Below are positions 38,281 through 49,902 of a stretch of 64,000 nt of DNA, one piece after another. The translations under genes were made by a program, and so were the position numbers. The notes below the pieces were generated by a model. That model was given only the letters and a program-made list of their open reading frames with translations, was not told where the DNA came from and did not search any database. Origin of the DNA: Hericium rajendrae (lineage: Eukaryota; Basidiomycota; Agaricomycetes; Russulales; Hericiaceae); NCBI GenBank assembly GCA_033439255.1, contig CM065879.1:3106501-3170500 (forward strand), read 5' to 3'. Each line of letters begins with the position of its first letter. The stretch's first letter is position 1.

Positions 38281-41200
38281 TCATGCCTCCCATGGATGGA
38301 TGTCTCTTGCGATTGATGCATTCTGCTGGAGTTCCTCTCTCCGTCGTGCCAATTCCTTCTCCATCGCATTGCGTGCGAGCTTCTCGGCCTCTATCGGAGA
38401 TCCCTGCGATATCCTCGTGATCTCATCGTCAAGCATGGCGAGGACCTCTTGATGAATGGTCCCCTGTACGAAGTCGTCGTATGCATAGAATCTGAGGCGT
38501 AGGATCTTCCACCATCTGGACAACAGGGGCTTCAGCCTTTCAAAGTACGGGTGAAAGTGGCCCATGATAAGGGTGTCGAAATCATCAGGTGATTGGAACA
38601 GCTTGTGCTTGTTTGTCGTGAGCGTGATGTCATCGTCCGAATCAAAAAGACAGTAGACAATAACGTGTAGGGCCTGTGCCCGCGGATCCGTAGGGTCCCG
38701 CATGCATAGTTCGTCTCGTCTTGCGCCTCCGGGCCCTTTTCGGGTGAGGCATAGATAGACAAGAACCCAAAAAAAGGATTCCAGGTCGTGGATAGCACTG
38801 TGACATGCTTGAGTACCGATGCAATCCGTTCTTGTTTTGATGCCGCTGTACATCTCCCTTGATAATACTTCATAGCTCATGAAGGCCCTGGTACCCTGGA
38901 GACATCATTAACGTGCGTCAAGGATCGGTCAAATGCAGAAGATTTACAGTCGGTCTACCGACACCAGCCTGACGGTCAGCCCAAAACGGTGGTGGGGTCT
39001 GTGCAAAATCACATTGTTAACAGATGGGGTCATGAGGTTCAACATCGCACAAATGCTCACCTCGGCATTTGGCTCATAAAGATGCAAGTCATCCTTTGTG
39101 ATCTATGGAATGCAAAATGAGATGTTGACGAGCTGTTTGCTCAGCAATTTGCGCACCAGGCCCTCGTGTGTCTTGGGGAAAATCTCTAGAATCTTTTCGA
39201 CATACGTGACTGCATGTCCCAGTTTCAAGTTGAAGCGACGAAGGATAAGCACAGCCAAAGAGGAGTCCACCTGGGCAATGCCGAAAACCGGAAGAATGTC
39301 CGTGAATGCCCTAATTTGTTCATCAGGGACATCCAAGGATGAGTATTGGATTCTCTTCTCCGTCTGCTTGGCGTAGTCAAGATCGATGAGACAGCCAAAA
39401 TAGGCGGGATCACTACAGTTGTGCTGGTAACATATCAGGATATTGCCTGTGCTGATGTCGCGATGGACGACTCCGTGAAAATACAAGTCACAATGTCCTA
39501 TGTTGCAGGCAAATGATGAGTTACAACCACCTAGGTCTAGAGTGGCACACTTACCTCGGATAGCATCCCGAATGACGGTTATAAGCTCCAAAAGGTCCTT
39601 GAAGAACTTGATAGGCCAACCGTGGGTTCGCATGAGAGTGCGCGTCAGGATGCGCATGGTGCAGGGTTGTGCTGTAAAGGCGTGACGGCCCTCCGTAGCT
39701 ATGACGGGAACGGATTGCTCGGCCGATTTCGTCTCGTCGAGCTCCGAAGCGTTCTCATTGCCAACTTCAGTCGCATTAGCGAATCTACTGTCTGTAAATG
39801 GTTGAAGCTGTAATCCCTGACGAAGAGACGAGGTTTCATCTTTCACGTCTGTCTCCCCGTCCTTGACCCCCATGTCCACGGAGCGAATGATATCGCATAC
39901 GTGTGGTGTTGGAGACGTCAAAGCGGCACGGAAGTCTGCCTCTTTGGTTGACCTCTCCATACGCCAGGCTTGCTTGAGTACATATTGCTATAGTCATTCG
40001 GGTCAAAACAGAGAGCGTACATCAACACAGATAGACGACTCGCCTCTGATGATGCCTCGGATTGTCCCATCTCCACAACTGCCCACACAAGCGTCGCTCG
40101 ATCAGACATTGCGGCAGCCCTTGAAGTGCTCAGGGCCCGCACGGTAACATACCACTTCCCAGTGGTCAAATCATCGTCTTCTGGAACTAGAATGGCCCAT
40201 TGAGTGTGATGGATGGTTGAGTCGTAGTCACTGAGGGTTATATCGCGGTCGGTAGAGAAGTGACATGTCTGCGTTGTCGGACGATAGATCATCATGCTTC
40301 TATCCCACCCGAGCTTCGACGGAGGTAAACAAGAGAACGCCATGACGACCTGCACAAACCTCCTCGGATCCTGCGACAAGTGATGGTCAGGGCCGATGAC
40401 AAGGAAAGGAAATCTACTTCGACGCACCGTATGAATGTCAATTGGCGTCGCCGTTCCAAGAAGGCCAGAACGGTCGCAGAACCAGACAGAAAGCTTGGAT
40501 TTGCAGACTAAGAGACCAAGGGCGAAGCGTCTGTCGAGCTGTTCTCGCAACACCTGTCGAAGATGCCTGCATAACTGATCGACGCCGATCTTCCGATTCT
40601 CCAGATCATCCTTAGGCTTCATTTCCACGGGTGCGACGACACGGAGCCACCAAACGCTGCATTTCTCCGCGAGCTCCTTGGACTTCAAAACAATTAGTAT
40701 GATTATTTAAAGACGATGGCGAGACGTACCAATTTAGCCTTCTCTTCTGTCGACTGACACGCAACTATCTTGTCCATGAGCACCTTCGTCGCATTGTCCA
40801 AGTCGAACAAGGACTGGACATCGTCGTTCCCCAGCACCATTGCCACATCTGGACGAATAAGCGGAGCAAACTCGTCGCGGGATCTGGGCGCGTCATCAGG
40901 GCGAGCTATCCAGTAGGCATGGTCGATTTCGAGCTTGATCTTGAGGGCTCTGCATGCGTCCACTACAGCTGCGGCAGTATCTACAAATGGCTGATAAAGG
41001 TCCTTCTCTTTCGTTGGGCTGGATGGCACAGAGTCCCAGGAGGGCGAGAACGTATTAAGATACTGGAGGACTGAATCCACGTGAGTGGAATCGACAGGCA
41101 GGACGCGGCTGAGAAAGGCGTCCGTGTCGGCGACGTAGGCGTTGCTGCTAAGCTCTTCTTGCACCATTTTTGCCACGTCTTCGACCAGTGCCTTCTACTG

Positions 41201-41291
41201 CGTAGCTCCCTAGGTAATTGAGGGCTTAACGCCTGAGTCGGACCGTACCCTAGAAGAGGAATCTTCAGCATCATTCCGTGGAGTCTTGAAA
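38281..41291 (-). pseudogene. FunK1-type fungal protein kinase, gene 3 (mosaic, 5' end damaged)
   Basis: The catalytic part is preserved: VVHRDISTGNILI, CLIDLDYAKQTEKRI, GTRAFMSYEVL-type start and AIHDLESFFWVLVYLCL, ending at HPWEA like gene 1. The 5' part up to about 40375 is closest to gene 2 (CSVWWLRV, KPKDDLENRKIGVDQLCR, TPIDIHT and the following intron), and the rest is closest to gene 1, so the gene is a mosaic. The first coding stretch is broken: the start near 41289 leads into a frame change, and the frame matching gene 2 has TAG codons where gene 2 has Met (SIT) and Gln (ATQ). An internal ATG at 41164-41166 (MVQEELSSNAYVAD) could still start a shorter kinase. I call it a pseudogene with low certainty. 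Confidence 0.7.
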
Positions 41292-41713
41292 GTCAGACAT
41301 CTCGATATAAAGTCGAAAAATAAATTAGACCCACACTTATAGGAGAGTTTGCATTCGATACGATGGTCCATCTGATTTCGACCTGCTGAAGAATGGCAGG
41401 TCGTTGCGCGGAGCACGAGGCTAGAAACGAGGCTAGTGCAAGGCTGCTTTGTCTGAGATCTGAACCTCTCGACGAGCGCCCATTGTTCAACGAGTCTGCC
41501 ATCGGCATCTTCCGTGCACCATTCGGCAAGGTGCGGCCCAGCAGATCTGAGTGCTTGGACGAATCGAATCGACTTGGAAATCGTTGTTGAGTTCTTCGTC
41601 CAGCATCTTCGTCACGTCGTCGACAGTCTTTCCACGACTGATTCATCTCGCGCATTCAAATCAAAAGACGAAAATAATATATTATGCCGACTTCTACTGA
41701 TCTACAGAGTCCC
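41292..41713. other. FunK1 gene 3 promoter and BiP 3' flank
   Basis: Bases 41455-41550 match the upstream regions of the other FunK1 genes. No gene is seen. Confidence 0.6.
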
Positions 41714-42920
41714 TTACAGCTCGTCATGGGAGTGGAACGGCTCCTGCTCGTCATCCGGCCCCGGCTCGTAGCTCGACCCCGAGCCACCATACAACTTCGC
41801 CGTAATGGGGTTCACAACAGCCTGCACCTCGCTCAGCTTCTCCTCGAGCTCCGCCGCGGTGGCAGTCGCGCCCTCGCCCTCGACCCAGTCGGTCGTCTCC
41901 TTCGTGAGCGCGAGGAGCGTCTTCTTGTCCTCGTCGCTGATCTTCGTGCCCATGCCCTCCGGGTCCGCAAGCTGCGTCTTGATCCCGAACACGAACGACG
42001 ACAGCGAGTTGAGCGCCTCGATGCGCTGGCGCGCCGCGTCGTCCTCCGACGCGAAGTCTTCTGCCTCCTTGATCATGCGCTCAATCTCGTCCTTCGACAG
42101 ACGGCCCTTCTCGTTCGTGATCGTGATGCTCTCCGACTTGCCCGTGCCCTTGTCGGCCGCGGCGACCTTCATGATGCCGTTCGCGTCGACCTCAAACGTG
42201 ACCTCGATCTGGGGAACGCCGCGGGGTGCGGGGGGGATGCCGGTGAGCTCGAACTTGCCGAGATGGTTGTTGTCCTTCGTCATCGCGCGCTCGCCCTCAT
42301 AAACCTGGATGAGCACAGTGGGCTGGTTGTCCGCCGCGGTCGAGAAGATCTGCGACTTGCGGGTGGGGATAACGGTGTTGCGGGGGATGAGCTTGGTGAA
42401 GACACCGCCGGTGGTCTCGATACCGAGCGTGAGCGGGCAGACATCGACAAGGACGACGTCCTCAGTGCCGGCCTCACCAGAGAGGATACCACCCTGGACA
42501 GCCGCACCGTAGGCGACGGCCTCGTCGGGGTTGATGCCCTTCGAGGGCTCTTTGCCGAAGTACTCCTTCAGGAGCTGCTGGACCTTGGGGATACGGGTGG
42601 AACCACCGACAAGGACGACCTCATCAACATCGTCCTTCTTGACGTTCGCGTCCTTGAGCACCTGCTCGACGGGTTTGAGCGTCTTGCGGAAGAGGTCCAT
42701 GTTGAGCTCCTCGAACTTGGCACGGGTGAGCGTCTCGGAGAAGTCGTTGCCGTTCTCGAACGATTCAATCTCAATGCGGGTGCTCTGCTGGGACGAAAGC
42801 GTGCGCTTGGCCTTCTCGACCTCACGCTTCAGCTTGCCCATTGCCTTGTTGTTCTTGCTCGCGTCGACACCCGTCTTCTTCTTGTACTGCTTGGCAAGGT
42901 AGTCGATAACACGGTTGTCA

Positions 42921-42959
<39 letters not shown>

Positions 42960-43893
42960 AAGACCTCGAAGACACCGTCGTCGATGGAAAGAAGGGAGAC
43001 ATCGAAAGTTCCACCACCGAGATCGTAGACGATGATCTGCGACTCGCCACCCTTCTTGTCAAGACCGTAGGCGATGGCTGCGGCAGTGGGCTCGTTGATG
43101 ATACGGAGGACATTGAGGCCAGCGATAGTGCCGGCGTCCTTGGTGGCCTGACGCTGGGCGTCGTTGAAGTAGGCGGGGACAGTGACGACAGCGTGGGTAA
43201 CCTTCTGGCCGAGGTAAGCCTCGGCAGTCTCCTTCATTTTCGTCAGAACCATGGCGGAGATCTCCTCAGGAGTCTGCAAGCAAAGGTAAGCAGCAACTCG
43301 CACAGGAATTCAAGAGATGACGCACAAAGTCGCGGAGCTCGCCCTTGTGTTGCACCTGGATAACGGGCTTCCCGCCCTTGTCTGTGACCTTGAATGGCCA
43401 GTGCTTCATGTCGCGCTGAACCTCAGGCTCGTCAGCTCTGCGGCCGATCAAACGCTTTGCGTCGAACACGGTGTTCTCAGGATTCGAATGGTATGCGTTC
43501 TTGGCGCTGTCACCAATACTAGAAGACAAAGATGAGATACAGACCTACGACAGAAGAAAAGGACACCTACAGTCGTTCATTTTCGTCAAAGGCAACCCAT
43601 GAGGGGGTAATGCGATGGCCTTGGTCGTTGGTGATAATCTCAACACGTCCACCTTTTGCGACACCGACACACGAGTATGTAGTACCCAAATCTAGAGAGC
43701 ATGGTTAGGCATCAAGTGGTACTAGGCAGCGATGCTACGTACCAATACCAATCACGGTGCCGTACTCAGACTTGTTCGAGGCATCTGCGCTGACAGCAGG
43801 GGGACAAAGGAGAATGAGAGCCAAGAAGAGGAAGAAAGCGAAAGAAAGGCCCGTGACTAGACGGCCAGCGGTTGTCCGCGTCGGACGAGACAT
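41714..43893 (-). CDS. KAR2: ER Hsp70 chaperone BiP/Kar2
   Basis: The lumenal Hsp70 that binds unfolded proteins, drives translocation with Sec63 and holds the unfolded-protein sensor. The start ATG at 43891-43893 opens a signal peptide (hydrophobic [20 protein letters not shown]) cut before [14 protein letters not shown]. The nucleotide-binding domain shows [76 protein letters not shown] and [15 protein letters not shown]. The substrate domain shows [20 protein letters not shown]. It ends in the ER-retrieval signal HDEL, followed by TAA at 41714-41716. Introns lie at 43691-43741, 43519-43570 and 43274-43325, all in the N-terminal fifth. The frame is intact throughout. It lies beside, and outside, the duplicated accessory block. 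Confidence 0.98.
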
Positions 43894-43951
43894 GGCGGGA
43901 GAGAGAAAGAGGTGGTCGTGAAGTGTGGTAGATGATGGAGGAAGACAACGA

Positions 43952-43959
43952 ATTTATAT
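43952..43959 (-). promoter_or_regulatory. TATA box of KAR2/BiP
   Basis: ATATAAAT on the minus strand lies about 60 bases before the BiP ATG. Confidence 0.55.
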
Positions 43960-43987
43960 GTTACCGCCGCCAGGAGCGTCGCTAGTG

Positions 43988-44009
43988 CCACGTCGACCAA
44001 GCCACGTCA
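43988..44009 (-). promoter_or_regulatory. Two UPRE-like Hac1/XBP1 sites upstream of KAR2/BiP
   Basis: On the minus strand TGACGTGG at 44002-44009 is the exact core bound by XBP1/Hac1-type bZIP factors, and CGACGTGG at 43988-43995 is a near match 6 bases downstream. They lie 95-116 bases before the ATG, which fits induction by the unfolded-protein response. A weaker GGACGTGT lies near 44038-44046. Confidence 0.55.
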
Positions 44010-44049
44010 CGCATACCGATCCTTTCTCACGCTACACCGACACGTCCTC

Positions 44050-45761
44050 CCATCTCTCTGCTCCCCATCTTTGTCCCGTCACGCGCAACTTTTCTGTTGC
44101 TTGTCTCCGCGAGCTCGACATTTCGAATATTCCTCGACCATCTGGTGCATGTCGTACGTGGCTGTCAAGACCATATGCCGCCGTCCAGCTCGTGCTGACA
44201 TATATCCTTGGCGGGCTCGCTGATCGTCAGCTAGTACCGAGTTTCATGTTTATGTATCCCGCTCGTGATATTCCATCTCATTGCATCATGATCATCGGGC
44301 GCCATCCATGTATAGATGAGTGCATTCTGATTCTTGGATCCTCAGCCTCAGATATCGACCCTCAAGTCATCCTAAATGCAGGTCTAAGGCTCTCGAATGT
44401 CCCAGAAAAGGTCAGATCTAGTCTCCAGATGGCAGATGCTGACTGAAATGGCTCAGGATCCTAGTTGCGGACATCCCTGGACCCTTGGACATCCCTGCCC
44501 ATTTCGGGTCCAATGTGCAGTCAGTTGAATACCAAAGCCAGGTCCGATCCTGCGGTGGAGACGGATGAAGAGTGGTACTGGACCAAATTAGCCGGCCTCG
44601 GTGTTGAATGAATTCATGCCTTCGAAATGCACCGCGTTTCGCCCTCGAGCTCCTTGCATGCATGTCGCTGATGAAAGTCCTTTTCGTCGTACAGTAAAGC
44701 CATGCTCCGCCCATTTTTGTTTTGAACGGTTGGCATCCGAGTTGCCGTGCGGACGGGCCATTACCCGGAGCGCATATATTATTCAGAGTTCCTCACTCCT
44801 CGTCTTTCGCGATCGCTCTGATCTTTATGCAACGATGCTACAGCTTTAATGCAGCAGTCCTCCTTGCCTTCCAACCTATGTCAAATCAGACTCCAGGCCG
44901 ATATCCAAGCATTTTCCAACCACCGCAAGCTAAGTTTATCGTCTCGTTGCGTGTGCGTGTCTCCATCAGATATTTGCGCTGCCTCTCCAGGTCATGTTGC
45001 GCTGGTTGCATTCATAGACAACATCCCTCCTGTTCCGAGCGTGATGATGCGGCACATCGCACTCAGGGCTTCGGACACACATGACGGTCTCCGCGTGGAC
45101 CCACACAATATCTTCGAGATCCACTGTCCTTGTGTCCGGTCATTCGCCAAATAGCTTCGGAAGGCATATCACGATCTGGTCCCTGCAATGCTTTCCCCCA
45201 TGCCAAGTCTACTCATGTCGAGATCCCATACCTCGCATCGTTGGACAAAAGTGCCAGAGCTTCGCTCGCTTCCATAGGTCTGGTCCACTACGGTATACGT
45301 ACCTCGTGTTTCTTCTCGAATGCTCATGAGGCGGGCATGCAGCCTCAAGGCTCGTCTGCTGATTTTGGATGGCCTGCCTGGGCTGAGGGCTTTGCCTCGA
45401 GGCTTGCGCTTTCGATTTGCACTTCAGCTCTCGACTACACGTTGTTCACGAACTCTATTGGTTCCGTAGCTTATCTTTTCCATCCCGTGGAGCTGTCCGT
45501 TAAATTTGCCGAGCACCATTTTACGCTGAATACCGATGACAAGGCCTTTCCATGATAAGAGCGATGTGCGTTCAAGATTGAGCATAGTGACAATGTTTCC
45601 CCGCGGTGGAAGCCAAAACACCCGTAACGGACGGAGGACATTGGGGTGCACGTGACCACTATGTATGTAAATTACCGCGCGCAGGGGAGGTCAGCCCCTC
45701 TACTTGTTCCGCACCCACGACCATCACCGTCAGCCAGCACTACCTCCACCTTGCCCACACC
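44050..45761. other. Intergenic between BiP and NAA30
   Basis: About 1.7 kb between divergent genes. An open frame at 45130-45555 (+) has no recognisable domain or homologue that I know. No RNA gene was seen. Confidence 0.5.
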
Positions 45762-46729
45762 ATGGAAGACATCATCTACCGTCCATATAGCGGCGAGTCC
45801 GATCTGCAGCACATCATTACGCTCGTTCAGAACGAGCTCAGCGAGCCGTACGTCGTGTACACGTACCGATATTTCCTGCACCAATGGTAACGTCGATTCA
45901 AGCAGCATGCTGACTCTCGCCCACAGCGCACTAACGCCCCACCCTTTTCTCTTCTAGGCCCCATCTCTCCTTCCTCGTGAGTGTTTCGCGTGCGCTTTGT
46001 CGGGTCCGGCTCAAGCGCGCGGGGCGCACAGGCATATCCCTCCGCGGACGCGACGGTCCCCGTCGGCGTCATCGTGTGCAAGCAGAGTCTACACCGCGAG
46101 CGCACGAACCGCGGCTACATCGCGATGCTCAGCGTGTCCAAGACCTGGCGCAAGCGCGGCATCGGTGCGTCCGTGCCTCCTATCCATGTGGCCCCGCTCA
46201 TCGGTCCGCAACCGTGTTTCCCCGCTCGTCCTGGCGCGTTGTTGTCGCGTTGTTGTCGTGTTGTGGGTGTTTTGCCGATCTGGTCTCGTGCGTGGCGGGA
46301 CGAACGTGCTCAGCAAGCGCCCTTGTGCGTCATGCCATCGGCGTGATGAAGGCAGACGGGGTCGAAGAGGTGCGTCCTCCATCTTCTTTCAAGAACAATC
46401 ATTGTATGTTCATGCGATCGCTGCAGGTGGTTCTTGAGACCGAGCACGACAACGCGGCTGCACTCGCGCTGTACGCCTCCCTCGGCTTCGTGCGCGAGAA
46501 GCGCCTCTTCCGCTTCTACCTCAACGGCAAGGACGCCTTCCGCCTCGTTCTGTCCGTCGATGGTGTGCCCGAAAAGGCATTGAACGATAGCGACAGCGAC
46601 GACGGCCGCGCCGAATACGAGGACGTCTCGGGCCTCGCGCGGCTGCAGCGGCGCGTCGCGAACCTGCGCGCGAGCCGCATGGTCGCGATGTGGCCGTCCG
46701 ACGACAACGATCGCGAATCCGGGCGGTGA
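45762..46729 (+). CDS. NAA30: N-alpha-acetyltransferase 30 (NatC catalytic subunit)
   Basis: A GNAT-fold enzyme (yeast Mak3) that acetylates N-termini beginning Met plus a hydrophobic residue, on ribosome-associated NatC. The start [18 protein letters not shown] is followed by [20 protein letters not shown], the hallmark substrate segment. [17 protein letters not shown] and the acetyl-CoA loop RKRGIASALV come next, then [20 protein letters not shown] and [20 protein letters not shown]. An acidic, Arg-rich C-terminal extension ([14 protein letters not shown]) is longer than in yeast. Introns lie at 45887-45957, 45977-46031, 46165-46313 and 46370-46426; the second exon is only 19 bases. The frame is intact across all junctions. 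Confidence 0.93.
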
Positions 46730-47172
46730 GCGCCAGCGGTGCGTGTCTGCCGCTCTGATTGGGTTTTATCTGGCTTTTGTGTTTTGGTCCCGTCGATCGC
46801 ATCCTCTGTAACTGTTGTATTAGTGTCGTTTGCCCGTCTCCCCACTCACATACGATAGGTATACCAATATATACCCGCAGTACTTGTACCATTACTAGTG
46901 CTTGTTGGTGTTAGCCACTCGATAATGAACATATTTTATTCTGCAGGGTGGTTCGTAGTATCATCAAATCCTTTTGCCCGCGAGGTGCGTGCACTCAATG
47001 ACCTACTCTACTTTCCAGAGTTGTCTTTGCCAGCTGCCTCTTTCCATGGTCCAAACGTCTTTCCCCTCTGTTTTCATCGCAGTCTAACTATGTCTGTACC
47101 AGCGTACTCCCCTCTCTTTTCTCCAGACCCACAGCGGGATGGACGTTCTGGTCTTGGGGTACAGGAAGGGAG
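46730..47172. other. Intergenic after NAA30
   Basis: NAA30 3' UTR and spacer up to the dispersed inverted repeat. No gene is seen. Confidence 0.6.
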
Positions 47173-47920
47173 GCACGTGATCCCTGGCAGCCGCACATGA
47201 TGCGCGACGCGCGACGCGTCCTTGTTGGTCGCATTCCAACTCTCCAGGCAAACCTTATTCACATCCAGCGTGACCGCCGCCCAGGATCGTATAAATACCC
47301 CTCGTCTTTCTGCCAGCCTCCTCACCCCCCTTCCCTCTTCCCCCCTCCCTCAAGTGCTACCTCTTTCCCCCTCCCGCTATCGAGTGCGAGGAGTGCTGTA
47401 TGTCTCTCGCTGGACTCGTCGCTGGCATTGAAAGCTGACTGGTGTCTCTTCCTCCTAGCCGACGCGCCCACTCGGCGGAGGGGAGGCTTCGGGCTGCGGG
47501 ATGCGGCCCATGCATGGTCCGCCCCGTCCTTCCTCTATCTCCTGCTCGCATGTCTCTGCCGCCGTTTCTCTTGGTTACAGGGACCCGTCAAGTACAAAAT
47601 TCAAGGTCAAACAGTTTATCAAGTCCACGCACAAAATACTTTAAGACCACGGGATGGATGGTACGGGCGGTGGGAGGGTGGGAGGCTTTTTCCCTACGGG
47701 GTTTTTTAATGCTCCCCATTCGATGATCACCAGCGTTGGGTGGTGGGTGATCTATGTGTGCGTCCTTATCCTCAAGGTATGTCTATTAGTTGCTCAATCA
47801 TCCTCGCTTGTACTAAATCTTGCGGGAAGGCGTGTCGACTACTGTTTTAGGGGTTACGTTACATTTATTTTTATTGCGCAATTACCATATGGTTCGGGTT
47901 TTCGGGAGCTTCTACGTGTG
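47173..47920 (+). repeat. Dispersed repeat, plus-strand copy (pairs with 59080-59830)
   Basis: About 750 bases that recur in opposite orientation at 59080-59830. The unit has gene-like order: a CACGTG-like start, a TATA box (GTATAAATACC near 47290), a C/T-rich leader, an intron-like segment (GTATGTC...CTCCTAG, about 47398-47458), then an open stretch ending GRWEGGRLFPYGVF and stop. In the two copies the last 40 codons differ mostly by like-for-like residues (Val/Ile, Tyr/Phe, Leu/Val). The family is unknown. No terminal repeats or target-site duplication could be fixed by eye. Confidence 0.75.
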
Positions 47921-48075
47921 ATGGTTTCCCGGGACCCCAGCAGTTCTGATAAGTCTGTGTGCGGTACTAAACCTCGGCTTGGAGGTAACGATGAGCAGTA
48001 ACCATCGAGACTGAAAAACCTGGTGCTTGTCACCAGTTTGCATTTGGTCAAGCCGACTTGGTCTTGACTTGTGCC
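47921..48075. other. Short spacer before polyamine oxidase 3' end
   Basis: Nothing recognisable. Confidence 0.5.
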
Positions 48076-49902
48076 CTAATTGAACACATACGGCGCCGCG
48101 TTGCGAACCTGCTCTACATGCGGCAGTCCCGGGCACCCGCCGTTCGCGATGCAATCCGCCACGCTATGGCCCGTCGCCTCTCCTTCAAAATATGCCCCAT
48201 GCAGAAAGCCTGGCAATGTCAATCAGCCCATCCACACCGCTCACCATTCTCAGACGCACCAAAGTACTTCTGACTCATCGCCTCCCCGGTAAACCACAGC
48301 CGCGTCTGCAGCGTCGCCCTCAAGTTCTTATGGTGGTCGCTCACGAAGCTGGAAGGCCAGTTGCTGTAGCTGCCTCTATACAGCGGGTCGCTGAACCACC
48401 GCGGGAAGTAGAACGCCTCGGGCTCGGGGATCGTGATGTTTGGGTACATCGCGCGCAGGACGCCGAGCATCTCTTCTTTGACCTGAGAGTCCGGGAGGGC
48501 TTCGATGCGTTGGGAGTAGTCGCCCTGCGGGAACGTCAGCAATTGCTGATGTGCGTGGGTGAATACTGACGGTCACGGTGACGAAGACGATGCCCGAGTC
48601 GGGGAAGAAGCCGGCGATGTCCAGGCTCTGCCAGACTGGATACCGTCCGCGCTCTCGGTCAGCATAAAGAGCGAACTGATCCGCTCGTGAATACGAAGTT
48701 CATCGATTCAGAACGGAAAAAATTTGACCTGTGTATCAAACCAGAATTTCTTAGGAAATTGCAGGAAGATCTTAGTGTAAGTCGCCTGTTCCTTCATCAG
48801 TGGGACTATAAACTGAAAGGCTGATCGAATCATACCATCGTCATACTTTCGATCGCCTCGACTTTCCAGGAAGGGAGAGCCGGCTCGAACTCAACATCGT
48901 CATTCTGTAGCACACCAAGGCTGAAGGTCATGATCGCGTAGTCCGCGCTCAGAGTCGTGCCGTTGACCAGCTTCACCGTCACGCCGTCTTGCGAGTACTT
49001 GACCGACTTAACAGTGGCATTCAGCACGAGCTGTTCTTCACGCAGAAATTCGGCTGCTTCGGCCTTGATGAGGTGCGCGAATCCGCGCTGGTCGATCGAA
49101 AGCAGGTTGCCGTCGGAGAAGCCGCCTTGGTCGGGGTCGTACGTGAAGTTGTTGGCCTATGCCCATGGACAGAAAATGAGCGAGTTCGCGCTTGGAGTGG
49201 GGAACACGCACCCAAGAAGACGCTATCCAAGATGTTTGCTCCGGCGTCTGCGCATATTCCCAGTCGAACATGTAATATTCCGACGCGAGCTGCTGGGCCG
49301 TCTTCGGCTTCACACCGATCATCGAGTACCCCGTTCGCGATGTGGCATCGACCAAACGATCCGGCACGCGTCCACCTACCCAAAAACGATCAGTCTCGAA
49401 TAATGCACGCATATGCCTCCCTACCTCCCACCACAGTCAAACTCGCATACGCGTCAATCGCGTCGTTGAACGTGTCCAGATAGTCCACAGGGCCAGTATA
49501 ATCATACGTCGCTGTCCACACCCAATCAGCACACCTACAATACACCAAAATCGCAAAACGCACTCATGCTTCCATAATAATCGCTGACCCGCGTCGCGAG
49601 CCCGTGCTTCCGCGCAAGCACATACACCGGGTTCGCGGGCCCGCCTCCCGTCTGTGTGCCCTGGATCCAGTTCGCGCCGAGCTCGAGCACGGCGCCGCCG
49701 AACGCGAACGCGCGCATGCGCCCGCCGAGCTCCGTGCGCGCTTCGATGATCTTGAAGCTGTGGATCCCCCGCGCGTGCAGGCTGCGCGCGGCGAGCACGC
49801 CTGCGACGCCGCCGCCGAGGATGAGGACGGAGGCGTCTTTGGGACGGCGGAGGCGGCGGCGGCGCCGCAGGCGAAGAGCAGGAGGGCGAGGTGGGAGAGC
49901 AT
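48076..49902 (-). CDS. Secreted flavin amine oxidase (polyamine-oxidase type)
   Basis: An FAD enzyme oxidising polyamines or related amines, releasing hydrogen peroxide. The ATG at 49900-49902 opens a signal peptide (MLSHLALLLFACGAAAASA). The Rossmann FAD motif is VLILGGGVAGVLAARSLHA, then IIEARTELGGRMRAF, GANWIQGTQTGGGPANPVY. The central part includes YYMFDWEYAQTPEQTSW, GFSDGNLLSIDQRGFAHLI and YAIMTFSLGVLQND; then FPKKFWF, YFPRWFSDPLYRGSYSNWP. The C-terminus is LWFTGEAMSQKYFG, then LHGAYFEGEATGHSVADCI, the FAD-covering motif. The last intron is near 48206-48253; the stop is TAG at 48076-48078. Eight or more introns. One base appears missing in an AAA run at about 49844-49847 (AVPKDASVL), right after the signal peptide; all other joins are in frame. 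Confidence 0.9.

Larger units (their letters stand above)
34507..40365 (+). repeat. Segmental duplication, copy B
   Basis: Matches 23400-29345 with scattered substitutions and small gaps, in the same orientation and order: CEF1 fragment, spacer, pheromone gene, FunK1 3' part. The right end passes inside a FunK1 gene into sequence closest to gene 2 (about 32960-34140), so the copy is joined to a second donor. Confidence 0.9.

Noticed and set aside
41684-43363. 559-codon plus-strand frame opposite BiP
   Set aside because: It is the antisense shadow of the KAR2 exon; the minus strand encodes a perfect Hsp70 with HDEL.
45130-45555. 141-codon frame between BiP and NAA30
   Set aside because: No splice context, no recognisable family and no promoter signal; kept as intergenic.
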